Of a DNA stretch of 12,511 bases, positions 1 to 6,229 are shown piece after piece. The position numbers and the translations under genes are program-made. Below the pieces are notes generated by a model, which had not been told where the DNA came from, did no database searches, and saw nothing but the letters and a program-made list of their open reading frames with translations. Location of the stretch: NCBI GenBank assembly GCA_947475795.1, contig CANJOX010000054.1, positions 1 to 12,511 on the forward strand. Direction: 5' to 3'. Position 1 is the first letter of the stretch. Every line of letters begins with the position of its first letter. This stretch comes from Gemmatimonadota bacterium. GTDB taxonomy: Bacteria; Gemmatimonadota; Gemmatimonadetes; Gemmatimonadales; Gemmatimonadaceae.

Positions 1-1
1 C

Positions 2-775
2 ACCTTCCTCGCCCTGCTCGACGCCCACGACATGCGGGCCCGCGTGGAGCGCGCCATGGGCATCGTCCTCGGCCTCGAAGGGGCCGGCCACCCGCCCGTC
101 GTCCCCACGGCCAGCCATCCCGCGTTCGAGCGCGTGGGATACACCCTCGTGGCGCGCAATCGCGACGCCGTACAGGCGATGGCACAGCACGCCCGCGCAA
201 CCGGCATTACCGCGCTCCACGTGCAGGAGGCCCCGCTCGAAGGCGATGCCGCACTGCTGGGGGACTCGATGGCGCGGCTCGCGCTGCAGATGGCGCAGCA
301 GGCGCCGCCGGGGACGTCGCTGCTGCTCTGCGGCGGCGAACCGGTGGTCAACCTGCGTGAGACCATCGACCGCGCGCTCGCCCGCGGCGAGGAGGACGAT
401 CTGCGCCCGGCTGACCACGGCACCCCCGTGGCGGATGAGCCGCTCCGCGGCGGCCGCATGCAGGTGCTCGCCCTCTCGGCGGCCCTCGCACTTGAAGAGG
501 CCGCCGCCCACGGTGACCCCGCGGCGTGGCGCATCACGGTGCTGGCCGCCGGGACCGACGGGCGGGACGGGCCCACCGACGCCGCCGGTGCGATCGTCGA
601 TGCCGCCGTGCCCGGGCTGGCCCGCCGTGCGGGGCGGTCGCCCGAGGCGGATCTGGCCACCGGGCGCTCATGGCTGCCGCTCGATGCCGCCGACGCCCTG
701 CTCCGCCCCGGTCCCACGGGCACCAACGTGATGGACGTCGTCGCGCTGCTGATCCGCGACGGAACACGCGGCTGA
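2..775 (+). CDS. Glycerate 2-kinase, MOFRL family (C-terminal part, 5' end outside window)
   Basis: The reading frame is open from base 2, so the gene starts before the window; 257 residues and the TGA stop are present. The family phosphorylates D-glycerate with ATP, usually to 2-phosphoglycerate, in the cytoplasm (glyoxylate, serine or sugar-acid breakdown). Seen in the fragment: GGEPVV at residues 111-116, GGRMQVLAL at 150-158 (family pattern GGRNQxLAL), the MOFRL signature AAGTDGRDGPTDAAG at 182-196, and GPTGTNVMD at 237-245. About 35 acidic residues (EEDD and neighbours) lie between the first two motifs. These motifs leave little doubt about the family. The missing N-terminal half means completeness and gene context cannot be judged. 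A GC hairpin follows eight bases after the stop, so this gene probably ends its own transcript. Confidence 0.9.
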   Translation, partial: TFLALLDAHDMRARVERAMGIVLGLEGAGHPPVVPTASHPAFERVGYTLVARNRDAVQAMAQHARATGITALHVQEAPLEGDAALLGDSMARLALQMAQQAPPGTSLLLCGGEPVVNLRETIDRALARGEEDDLRPADHGTPVADEPLRGGRMQVLALSAALALEEAAAHGDPAAWRITVLAAGTDGRDGPTDAAGAIVDAAVPGLARRAGRSPEADLATGRSWLPLDAADALLRPGPTGTNVMDVVALLIRDGTRG

Positions 776-782
776 TCCGTCC

Positions 783-808
783 CGCCCCGCGCCGTGCATC
801 GCGGGGCG
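783..808 (+). terminator. Strong GC hairpin after the glycerate kinase gene (terminator-like)
   Basis: Bases 783-791 (CGCCCCGCG) pair perfectly with 800-808 (CGCGGGGCG) around an eight-base loop, 792-799. It lies directly after the kinase stop codon. There is no T-run after it, so it is either a non-canonical terminator or a 3'-end stabilising hairpin. It also sits just upstream of the presumed tetR promoter. Confidence 0.5.
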
Positions 809-816
809 CCGGTCAG

Positions 817-822
817 TATCGT
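817..822 (+). promoter_or_regulatory. Putative -10 element for a leaderless tetR transcript
   Basis: The hexamer TATCGT ends six bases before the ATG at 829, so a start seven bases downstream of the -10 would fall on the A of the ATG. No Shine-Dalgarno sequence precedes the ATG. No convincing -35 is visible at 17 bp spacing. The same geometry is found at terC and queC in this window. Confidence 0.4.
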
Positions 823-828
823 TGGCCT

Positions 829-1632
829 ATGCCCGCCAAACGCGCCGCCCGTTCCACCACTGGCACCGCCCGCGGCACCGCCCTCAGCGACGCCTCCGGT
901 GCCGACGAGGCCGTGCCGGCAGCGGGGACGGTCGTGACCACATCCGGGACGGCCGCCGACGTACCGACGGCCGACGCGTTTCGCCGACGCCCACGACAGT
1001 CACGGGGGCAGGCGCGGGTGGAACTGCTGCTCGATGCCGCCGCGGCCGTCATTGCGGAGCAAGGGTTGCAGGCCGCCACTGCGGAAGCGATCGCGTTACG
1101 CGCCAAGACCGCGAAAGGATCACTGTACCAGTTTTTCCCCAACCGCGACGCGGTGCTGGCGGCGCTCGCGCTCCGGTACGCCGACGAGATGCGCGCCATC
1201 CACGAGCGGGCGTTCCCCATGGATCCGCACGGCGTCCCGCTGGACCGCCTGATCGATCGTATCGTCAAACCGCTCGCCGAGTTTCACGACACACACCCCG
1301 CGTTCCGGCGCGTGTTCGCCACGGTGGAAGGTCCCGCCGATGACACACGCTCGGCGCCGGCGCGCCTGCGGGCGCAGCTGTTCGAATCCTTCGTGGACCG
1401 GCTGGACGTGCTCTTCGCGGCGCGCAATCCCACGCTCACCACGCGCGACCGCCGTCGCGTCGCGCTGGTGGCCGCGTCACTCGGCCAGTCGCTGCTCGCG
1501 CGCCGCGGCCGGGCGGTGGCCGCCGACAAGAAGCCGCTGCTGGACGATCTGCGGCGCATTCTGCTGGCGTATCTCCAGCCCGTGCTCGACCCGCCCGCGG
1601 CGAAGTCCCGGTCACCGCGCCAAAAACGGTGA
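829..1632 (+). CDS. TetR/AcrR-family transcriptional regulator with long N-terminal tail
   Basis: The protein has 267 residues. The DNA-binding domain runs from about residue 60 to 110, with a helix-turn-helix near 83-105 (AEAIALRAKTAKGSLYQFF, then the NRDAVL segment), typical of TetR regulators. Residues about 115-250 form the helical ligand-binding and dimer domain, whose ligand cannot be predicted. The first ~55 residues are Ala/Thr/Arg-rich, low-complexity and probably disordered, so the gene could start later. I chose ATG 829 because a -10-like TATCGT is six bases upstream and the frame before it is poor coding sequence overlapping the kinase gene. It lies 44 bp upstream of the agmatine genes and on the same strand, so it may control them or be co-transcribed with them; this is inference from position only. 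Confidence 0.85.
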   Translation: MPAKRAARSTTGTARGTALSDASGADEAVPAAGTVVTTSGTAADVPTADAFRRRPRQSRGQARVELLLDAAAAVIAEQGLQAATAEAIALRAKTAKGSLYQFFPNRDAVLAALALRYADEMRAIHERAFPMDPHGVPLDRLIDRIVKPLAEFHDTHPAFRRVFATVEGPADDTRSAPARLRAQLFESFVDRLDVLFAARNPTLTTRDRRRVALVAASLGQSLLARRGRAVAADKKPLLDDLRRILLAYLQPVLDPPAAKSRSPRQKR

Positions 1633-1676
1633 CGCCACCTCGTTGCCCCCGGCCCCGGGATCGGTGACTTTTCGGC

Positions 1677-2597
1677 ATGGCCCACATTGTGCACATCGGT
1701 GTCATTCAGGACACCGCGACGGACGATCTCGCCGGCAACGTCACCCACGCCATCGCCCGCGTACGCGAAGCGGCGGCGCGCGGCGCGCAGATCATCTGCC
1801 TGCAGGAACTCTTCAACGCGCCGTACTTCTGCAAGAGCGTCAAGCCCGAACGGTTTGACATCGCCGAGCCGGCCGACGGCCCCACGGTGCAGACGTTTCA
1901 GGCGCTCGCGCGTGAACTCGATGTGGTCATCGTGGTGCCGTTCTACGAACGCGAGGCCGCGGGGCTGTACCGCAACTCGGCCACCGTGATCGATGCCGAC
2001 GGCCGTGTGCTCGGGACGTATCGCAAGATGCATATCCCGCACGATCCGCTCTTCGAGGAGAAGTATTACTTCGCCCCCGGTGACGTGACGGGCGACCAGC
2101 GCCACGACACGCATCCGGGCATCAACGGGTTCCGGGTGTGGCGCACGAAGTACGCCGACATCGGGGTGTTGATCTGCTGGGATCAGTGGTACCCGGAGGC
2201 CGCACGTATCACGGCCCTGCTGGGCGCGCAGATTCTGTTCTACCCCACGGCGATCGCGTGGCACCCCGCCGAGAAGGCCACCTTCGGCGACGCGCAGGTC
2301 GATGCGTGGCGCACCGCGCAGCGCGCGCATGCGATCGCCAACGGCGTGTTTGTGGCCTCGCCCAACCGCGTGGGCTTCGAGGCGGAGCCGGGCACCGACG
2401 GGCTGGAGTTCTTCGGGCAGTCGTTCATCGCCGATCCGTTCGGACGCTATCTCGCCCAGGCCGGCACGACGCCGGAGATTCTGGTGGCCGCGTGTGACCT
2501 TGGCCTGATCGAGGAGACGCGCCGTAACTGGCCGTTCCTGCGCGATCGTCGCATCGATGCGTACGGGCCGATCACGCAGCGCTGGCTGGGACGTTGA
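1677..2597 (+). CDS. aguB: N-carbamoylputrescine amidase
   Basis: The protein (306 residues) is a nitrilase-superfamily amidase that hydrolyses N-carbamoylputrescine to putrescine, CO2 and ammonia in the cytoplasm. The catalytic triad is visible: Glu44 in CLQELFNAPYFC, Lys117 in YRKMHIPHDP and Cys167 in LICWDQWYPEAAR. The HIPHDPLFEEKYYFAPGD stretch and the Trp-rich segment after the Cys are typical of AguB rather than of other nitrilases. Length is normal for the family. The start is ATG 1677, with no Shine-Dalgarno sequence. A weak -10-like TGACTT at 1665-1670 has the same six-base spacing as the leaderless starts elsewhere in the window. The stop overlaps the start of aguA (TTGA), so the two enzymes of the pathway are translationally coupled. 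Confidence 0.93.
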   Translation: MAHIVHIGVIQDTATDDLAGNVTHAIARVREAAARGAQIICLQELFNAPYFCKSVKPERFDIAEPADGPTVQTFQALARELDVVIVVPFYEREAAGLYRNSATVIDADGRVLGTYRKMHIPHDPLFEEKYYFAPGDVTGDQRHDTHPGINGFRVWRTKYADIGVLICWDQWYPEAARITALLGAQILFYPTAIAWHPAEKATFGDAQVDAWRTAQRAHAIANGVFVASPNRVGFEAEPGTDGLEFFGQSFIADPFGRYLAQAGTTPEILVAACDLGLIEETRRNWPFLRDRRIDAYGPITQRWLGR

Positions 2598-3670
2598 GCG
2601 GATTGATCGCGCCCACGGCGCTCGGTCCGGTGCGGATGCCCGCCGAGTGGGAGCGCCACGACGCCACGTGGATCGGCTGGCCCACGCACGAACCCGATTG
2701 GCCCGGCAAGTTCGCCCCGATCCCGTGGGTGTACGCCGAGATCGTGCGTGCCCTCGCGCCGCACGAACGGGTTGAGATTCTGTGTCAGGACGACGCCGTG
2801 TGCGACAGTGCGCGCGCCGCGTTGACCATGCACGATGTCGATCCCGCGCGGTACCGCCTGCACGTGCAGCCCACCGATCGCGTCTGGCTGCGCGACTCGG
2901 GGCCCACCGCGGTGCACCGCGCCGACGGCCGCGTGGCGCTGGTGCACTGGGGATTCGACGCGTGGAGCAAGTACGACAACTACGCGCTCGATGGGCATGT
3001 GCCCGAGGCGGTATCCCGCGTGACGGCGTTGCCGCGCGTGGAAGCGGTGCGCCACGACAACGGCCAGCGGCTCATTCTCGAGGGCGGCGGCATCGAGACC
3101 GACGGTCAGGGCACGCTGCTGGTGACCGAGGAGTGGCTGCTCTCGGACGTCCAGGTGCGCAATCCCGGCTTCACGCGCGCCGACTACGAGCGCGCCTTTC
3201 ACCAGTACCTCGGCATCACGCGCACCATCTGGTTGGGCGAGGGGTGTGTGGGCGATGACACCCACGGGCACGTGGACGACATCGCGCGGTTCGTGGCGCC
3301 CGGCATGATCGTGCTGGCGCACGAGGAGGATCCGGCCGACGAGAACCACGCACGCTCGCTCGACAATCTGCACCGCCTGCACCACGCCACGGATGCGCGC
3401 GGTGAACCGCTGGAAGTCGTCACGCTGCCGTATCCGCGTGCGGTGATCATGGACGGAACGCGCCTGCCGGCCAGCTACGCGAACTTCTACATCGCCAACG
3501 GAGTGTGCCTGGTGCCCACGTTCAACGACCCGAACGACCGTGTCGCCCTGAACACCATGGCGGCGCTGCTGCCGGAGCACCGCGTCGTGGGAATCCACGC
3601 GGTCGATCTGGTGTGGGGGCTGGGCACGTTGCACTGCCTCAGCCAGCAGCAGCCCGCGGCGGCCTCATGA
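2594..3670 (+). CDS. aguA: Agmatine deiminase
   Basis: The protein (358 residues) belongs to the Porphyromonas-type peptidyl-arginine deiminase fold and converts agmatine to N-carbamoylputrescine and ammonia, the substrate of AguB next door. Motifs seen: MPAEWERHDATWIGWP at 15-30, WLRDSGPT at 98-105, EGGG at 163-166, HGHVDDIARF at 224-233 (His226 and Asp228 fit the HxD catalytic pair), and the nucleophile Cys348 in GLGTLHCLSQQQP. I chose the TTG start at 2594, overlapping the aguB stop by four bases, because the residues before MPAEW resemble the usual N-terminus. GTG 2630 or ATG 2636 are alternatives and would cut into the conserved beginning. With AguB it forms a complete agmatine-to-putrescine route. 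Arginine decarboxylase must be elsewhere, or agmatine is taken up. Confidence 0.94.
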   Translation: MSGLIAPTALGPVRMPAEWERHDATWIGWPTHEPDWPGKFAPIPWVYAEIVRALAPHERVEILCQDDAVCDSARAALTMHDVDPARYRLHVQPTDRVWLRDSGPTAVHRADGRVALVHWGFDAWSKYDNYALDGHVPEAVSRVTALPRVEAVRHDNGQRLILEGGGIETDGQGTLLVTEEWLLSDVQVRNPGFTRADYERAFHQYLGITRTIWLGEGCVGDDTHGHVDDIARFVAPGMIVLAHEEDPADENHARSLDNLHRLHHATDARGEPLEVVTLPYPRAVIMDGTRLPASYANFYIANGVCLVPTFNDPNDRVALNTMAALLPEHRVVGIHAVDLVWGLGTLHCLSQQQPAAAS

Positions 3671-4299
3671 CCCTTCCACCGATGCCACCGGGCGCCGACG
3701 ACGAGCGTCCGTCTGAACCGCGACCCGAGACCGCGCCGGACGTGCCCGCGCCGGGCTTGCCCGGCTGGGCGCGCCAGCGACCGAACGCGGATGTGCCCAG
3801 CGAGGCGGTGATGGCGGACTACATCGGCCCGAAGTGGGACCGGGTGTATCGCCGAAAGCTGGCGCCCTTCCTCGAGGACCCGTCGTTCGTCCCCACGTGG
3901 AACTGGAGCGCCGCGCTCGCCTTTCCGCCAGCCTGGTTTCTGTACCGCAAGCTGTACCTGCCGTTCGCGATCTTTTTTCTGCTGCCCGGGCTCGCCTTTC
4001 GCGTGCTGACGGGGACGGACAAGACACTCACGGTGCAGGCGCTGCAGCAGCCGGAAAACGAGTTCCTGCTGGTGATGAACGCCGCCATTTTCGTGTCCAC
4101 CGTGATCGCCTCCGGGGGAACGGCCAACTGGTTCCTGTTCCGCCGGGCGCGGGCCGCCAACCGGCTCATCGTGCAGCAGCAGCTGCCGGCCGCCGAGGCC
4201 GAACGGTTCCTGCGCCGGGTGGGCGGCACGAACCGGATGGCGACGGCGCTGTTCGTGGCATTTTCGCTCATGCTGGCCGTGGCGACCATCGGGGGATGA
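3667..4299 (+). CDS. DUF2628-like membrane protein
   Basis: This is a 210-residue protein whose ATG overlaps the aguA stop (ATGA). The first ~45 residues are Pro/Glu-rich and probably disordered. Then come DYIGPKWDRVYRRKLAPF at 51-68 and WNWSAALAFPPAWFLYRKLYL at 78-98, the pattern of DUF2628 proteins (tyrosine/glycine segment followed by a WNW...FP.W..YRK motif). Predicted membrane segments lie near 96-114, 133-150 and 191-208, so it is an inner-membrane protein. The molecular role of this family is not known. Coupling to aguA suggests co-expression with agmatine use, for example a link to polyamine transport or membrane physiology, but this is only contextual. It is followed by a 76 bp gap with a hairpin before the sigma operon. 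Confidence 0.78.
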   Translation: MTLPPMPPGADDERPSEPRPETAPDVPAPGLPGWARQRPNADVPSEAVMADYIGPKWDRVYRRKLAPFLEDPSFVPTWNWSAALAFPPAWFLYRKLYLPFAIFFLLPGLAFRVLTGTDKTLTVQALQQPENEFLLVMNAAIFVSTVIASGGTANWFLFRRARAANRLIVQQQLPAAEAERFLRRVGGTNRMATALFVAFSLMLAVATIGG

Positions 4300-4324
4300 G
4301 CCTGTCTCCCATTCGTGCCCGGCT

Positions 4325-4341
4325 CGGCCCCGTCGGGGCCG
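4325..4341. terminator. Small GC hairpin between the agu cluster and the sigma operon
   Basis: CGGCCCC at 4325-4331 pairs with GGGGCCG at 4335-4341 across a three-base loop. It is 26 bp after the DUF2628 gene stop and 35 bp before the sigma-factor ATG. There is no T-run, so it may be a weak terminator or an attenuating structure. In this GC-rich DNA a seven-base stem can arise by chance. Confidence 0.3.
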
Positions 4342-4375
4342 GTGACGCGCCGCACGGCTGGAGTGTTGTACCACG

Positions 4376-4912
4376 ATGACCGACGCGGAGCTGGTCGTGC
4401 GGACCCGCTCAGGTGACCCCGACGCCTTCGGAACACTGGTGTCGCGGTACTACGACGCCTGCTGGCGGTTCGCGTACCACATGCTGGGTGAACGGGCCGA
4501 TGCCGAGGACGTGGTGCAGGAGGCATTCCTGCGCGCCTATCTCGCCATCGGCCGGTACGACGAGCGCGACCAGTTCCGTGGCTGGCTGTTCCGCATTCTG
4601 ACCAACCAGTGCCGCAACGCCCTGACGTCCCGCGGGCGTCGCACCCGACGATTTATCCAGGACGAGATGGCGCTCGAGACCGCGCCGGCCCCGCCGGACG
4701 GCCTGCCCGCCGGCGTCGACGACGCCGTGCTCGTGCGGGCCCTCGGGCAGCTCGATCCGTTGCAACGTGAGGCGCTGTTGCTCAAGTACGCCGAAGGGCT
4801 CGAATACAGTGACATGTCGGCCATGACCGGTGCCGGTGAGTCCGCGCTGAAAATGCGCGTCAAACGCGGCAGTGAACGGCTGCGCGCACTGATCGGGAGG
4901 TCGCTTGACTGA
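4376..4912 (+). CDS. ECF-type RNA polymerase sigma factor
   Basis: The protein (178 residues) has the two-domain layout of extracytoplasmic-function sigma factors. Sigma region 2 spans about 16-88, with FGTLVSRYYDACWRFAYHML, then AEDVVQEAFLRAY (44-55) and FRGWLFRILTNQCRNAL (67-83). A linker rich in Ala/Pro follows, then region 4 at about 115-172 (LGQLDPLQREALLLKYAEGL, ending in ALKMRVKRGSERLR). It directs RNA polymerase to stress or envelope promoters. Its stop overlaps the next gene by eight bases, and that gene encodes a likely membrane anti-sigma factor, the classic pairing. Start is ATG 4376 after a 76 bp gap. I could not recognise an obvious ECF-type -35/-10 pair upstream, so autoregulation is unproven. 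Confidence 0.92.
   Translation: MTDAELVVRTRSGDPDAFGTLVSRYYDACWRFAYHMLGERADAEDVVQEAFLRAYLAIGRYDERDQFRGWLFRILTNQCRNALTSRGRRTRRFIQDEMALETAPAPPDGLPAGVDDAVLVRALGQLDPLQREALLLKYAEGLEYSDMSAMTGAGESALKMRVKRGSERLRALIGRSLD
4895..4900 (+). promoter_or_regulatory. Ribosome binding site that fixes a TTG start
   Basis: GGGAGG ends four bases before the TTG at 4905, inside the end of the sigma-factor gene. It supports the TTG as the real start of the putative anti-sigma gene and an eight-base overlap (TTGACTGA) between the two genes. Confidence 0.55.
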
Positions 4913-5465
4913 CCCACGTGAGGAGCCGGGATACTGGGTGGACGACGAGGCGCTCGCCGCGCAGGTGCGCGCGTCGTACGCGGCGCTGCCCGCGCCCGAT
5001 GCCGCCCTGATCGCCCGCTGCACCACGGCGGTGCTGGCCGCCGCCATGCATGCGCCGCGTCACCCCTGGGGCGGGGCATTGCGCCCGCGCTGGTGGTGGG
5101 GCGCGGCGGCCGCGGCGGCGCTGCTCGTGACGGTGAGCGTGCGCCCGTGGCGCCCTGTCGCCACGCAGCCCGTGGGGGCCACCATCGAGAGCACCGACGC
5201 CGTACGCTTCGACCTGCAATTGCCGGAGCGTGCCCGCGCGGTGGCCCTCGTGGGTGACTTCAACGGCTGGGACGAACAGGCGACGCCGATGGTCCGGCGG
5301 CGGCAGGACGGGGCCTGGTCGGCGCGCGTTCCCCTGCCTCCCGGACGCCACGTGTATGCGTTCGTCATCGACGGGCGCCGATGGCTGGTGGACCCGTTGG
5401 CCCCACAGGTTCCCGACGTCGGCTACGGCCCCGCCAACGCGGTCATCGTGGACGGTCGGCCGTGA
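4905..5465 (+). CDS. Putative membrane anti-sigma factor with extracytoplasmic AMPK-beta/CBM48-like domain
   Basis: This 186-residue protein has three parts. An N-terminal ~60 residues, presumably cytoplasmic, lacks the HxxxCxxC zinc motif of common anti-sigma domains. One membrane segment lies near 62-79 (WWWGAAAAAALLVTVSV), just after an arginine-containing flank. The extracytoplasmic domain at about 98-186 resembles the glycogen-binding module of AMPK-beta: VGDFNGWD at 116-123, PPGRHVYAFVIDGRRW at 145-160, VDP, and a closing YGPANAVIVDG. Trp122, Trp160 and Asn178 align with sugar-contacting residues of AMPK-beta (from memory), while its lysine is replaced by Ala152. Position after the ECF sigma gene, with an eight-base overlap, argues for an anti-sigma role; the domain would be the sensor. 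The TTG start is backed by GGGAGG. The role is inferred, and no direct anti-sigma motif is seen. Confidence 0.72.
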   Translation: MTDPREEPGYWVDDEALAAQVRASYAALPAPDAALIARCTTAVLAAAMHAPRHPWGGALRPRWWWGAAAAAALLVTVSVRPWRPVATQPVGATIESTDAVRFDLQLPERARAVALVGDFNGWDEQATPMVRRRQDGAWSARVPLPPGRHVYAFVIDGRRWLVDPLAPQVPDVGYGPANAVIVDGRP

Positions 5466-6229
5466 TGGCGCCACGCCCCACCCTGGGTCGCGGCGCGCGG
5501 TGGGTACTGGCCGCCTTGCTCGGCGCGCCGGCCTTCTCGCCACTGGCCGCCTCCGGAGCGGCAGCGGCCCCCGCCATTGTGTCGGCGGCGTCGGCCACCG
5601 CCCTCCCAATCGGGATCGACACCCTCCTGTATCGCGACGGGCAGGGGCAGTTCGACGCGGCCCGCTTCGACACGCTCACGGCCAGCGCGTTACGCGCGCT
5701 GCTCGACGATGCGGCCGCGCGGGGGCTGCCGACCGCGCCGCTCATCAACCGGGCGCTCGAAGGGGCCGCGCGACGGGTGGGGGGCGCGCGCATCCTCACG
5801 GTCGTGCGCGCACACGCCGCCGCCTTGGCCGACGCCAAAGTCGCGCTCGGCGAGCGGAGTTCCGTGGCCGAGCTCGACGCGGGTGCCACGGCGATCCGCG
5901 CCGGTGTCGACGCGCCGCTGCTCGCCGCGGTGCGCCGCGCCCGTCCGCTGGGCGCGGCCGTCACGCCGCTGGTCGTACTGACCGATGTGGTCCGGCGTGG
6001 CGTGCCGGCCGAGCTCGCGCGCGACGCGGTGACCGCGATCGCCGGCCTGCCGCGCGCCGACGAGGTCCTGCTCGGGCTGCAATCCACCGTGGCCAAAAAT
6101 GCGCAGCGCGGTCCCGGCATGGCCGTCGATGCCCTGAATCGCTATGTTCGCGCATCGGTTGCCGGGGTCGTGTCGCCGTCCACTCCCGCGACGGGCGACC
6201 GCAAACCGGTCCGTCCTCCAGACCCGTGA
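5465..6229 (+). CDS. Secreted helical protein of unknown function in the sigma operon
   Basis: The protein has 254 residues from ATG 5465, which overlaps the previous stop by one base (TGATG); GTG 5462 directly before it is an equally possible start. A signal peptide is likely: arginines up to residue 12, a hydrophobic stretch 13-30, then an Ala-rich region with cleavage somewhere between 30 and 45. The mature part is Ala/Arg/Val-rich and predicted helical, with amphipathic segments such as LINRALEGAARRVGGARIL (93-111) and PLVVLTDVVRRGVPAELA (168-185). The tail from about 236 is polar and Pro-rich. No cysteines, lipobox or enzymatic motif are seen. I do not recognise the family. Its place between a putative anti-sigma factor and an envelope protein suggests a periplasmic accessory or signal-relay role, which is inference only. 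Confidence 0.7.
   Translation: MAPRPTLGRGARWVLAALLGAPAFSPLAASGAAAAPAIVSAASATALPIGIDTLLYRDGQGQFDAARFDTLTASALRALLDDAAARGLPTAPLINRALEGAARRVGGARILTVVRAHAAALADAKVALGERSSVAELDAGATAIRAGVDAPLLAAVRRARPLGAAVTPLVVLTDVVRRGVPAELARDAVTAIAGLPRADEVLLGLQSTVAKNAQRGPGMAVDALNRYVRASVAGVVSPSTPATGDRKPVRPPDP

Noticed and set aside
526..828. Upstream extension of the tetR frame into the glycerate kinase gene
   Set aside because: The translation is low-complexity Arg/Ala, and it overlaps the conserved MOFRL motif coding region in another frame.
1650..1665. CCCGGCCCCGGG near-palindrome before aguB as an operator
   Set aside because: The stem has only a two-base centre and is made wholly of G and C; such runs are common by chance in this DNA.
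2447..3634. Long open frame on the minus strand opposite aguA
   Set aside because: It mirrors the well-supported aguA gene. Its translation is Arg/His/Val-rich with no motif, as expected from high-GC antisense frames.
5230..6225. Upstream extension of the 6226-7704 frame through two other genes
   Set aside because: It is Arg/Gly-rich without a motif, while a GTGA overlap and a signal peptide appear at 6226.
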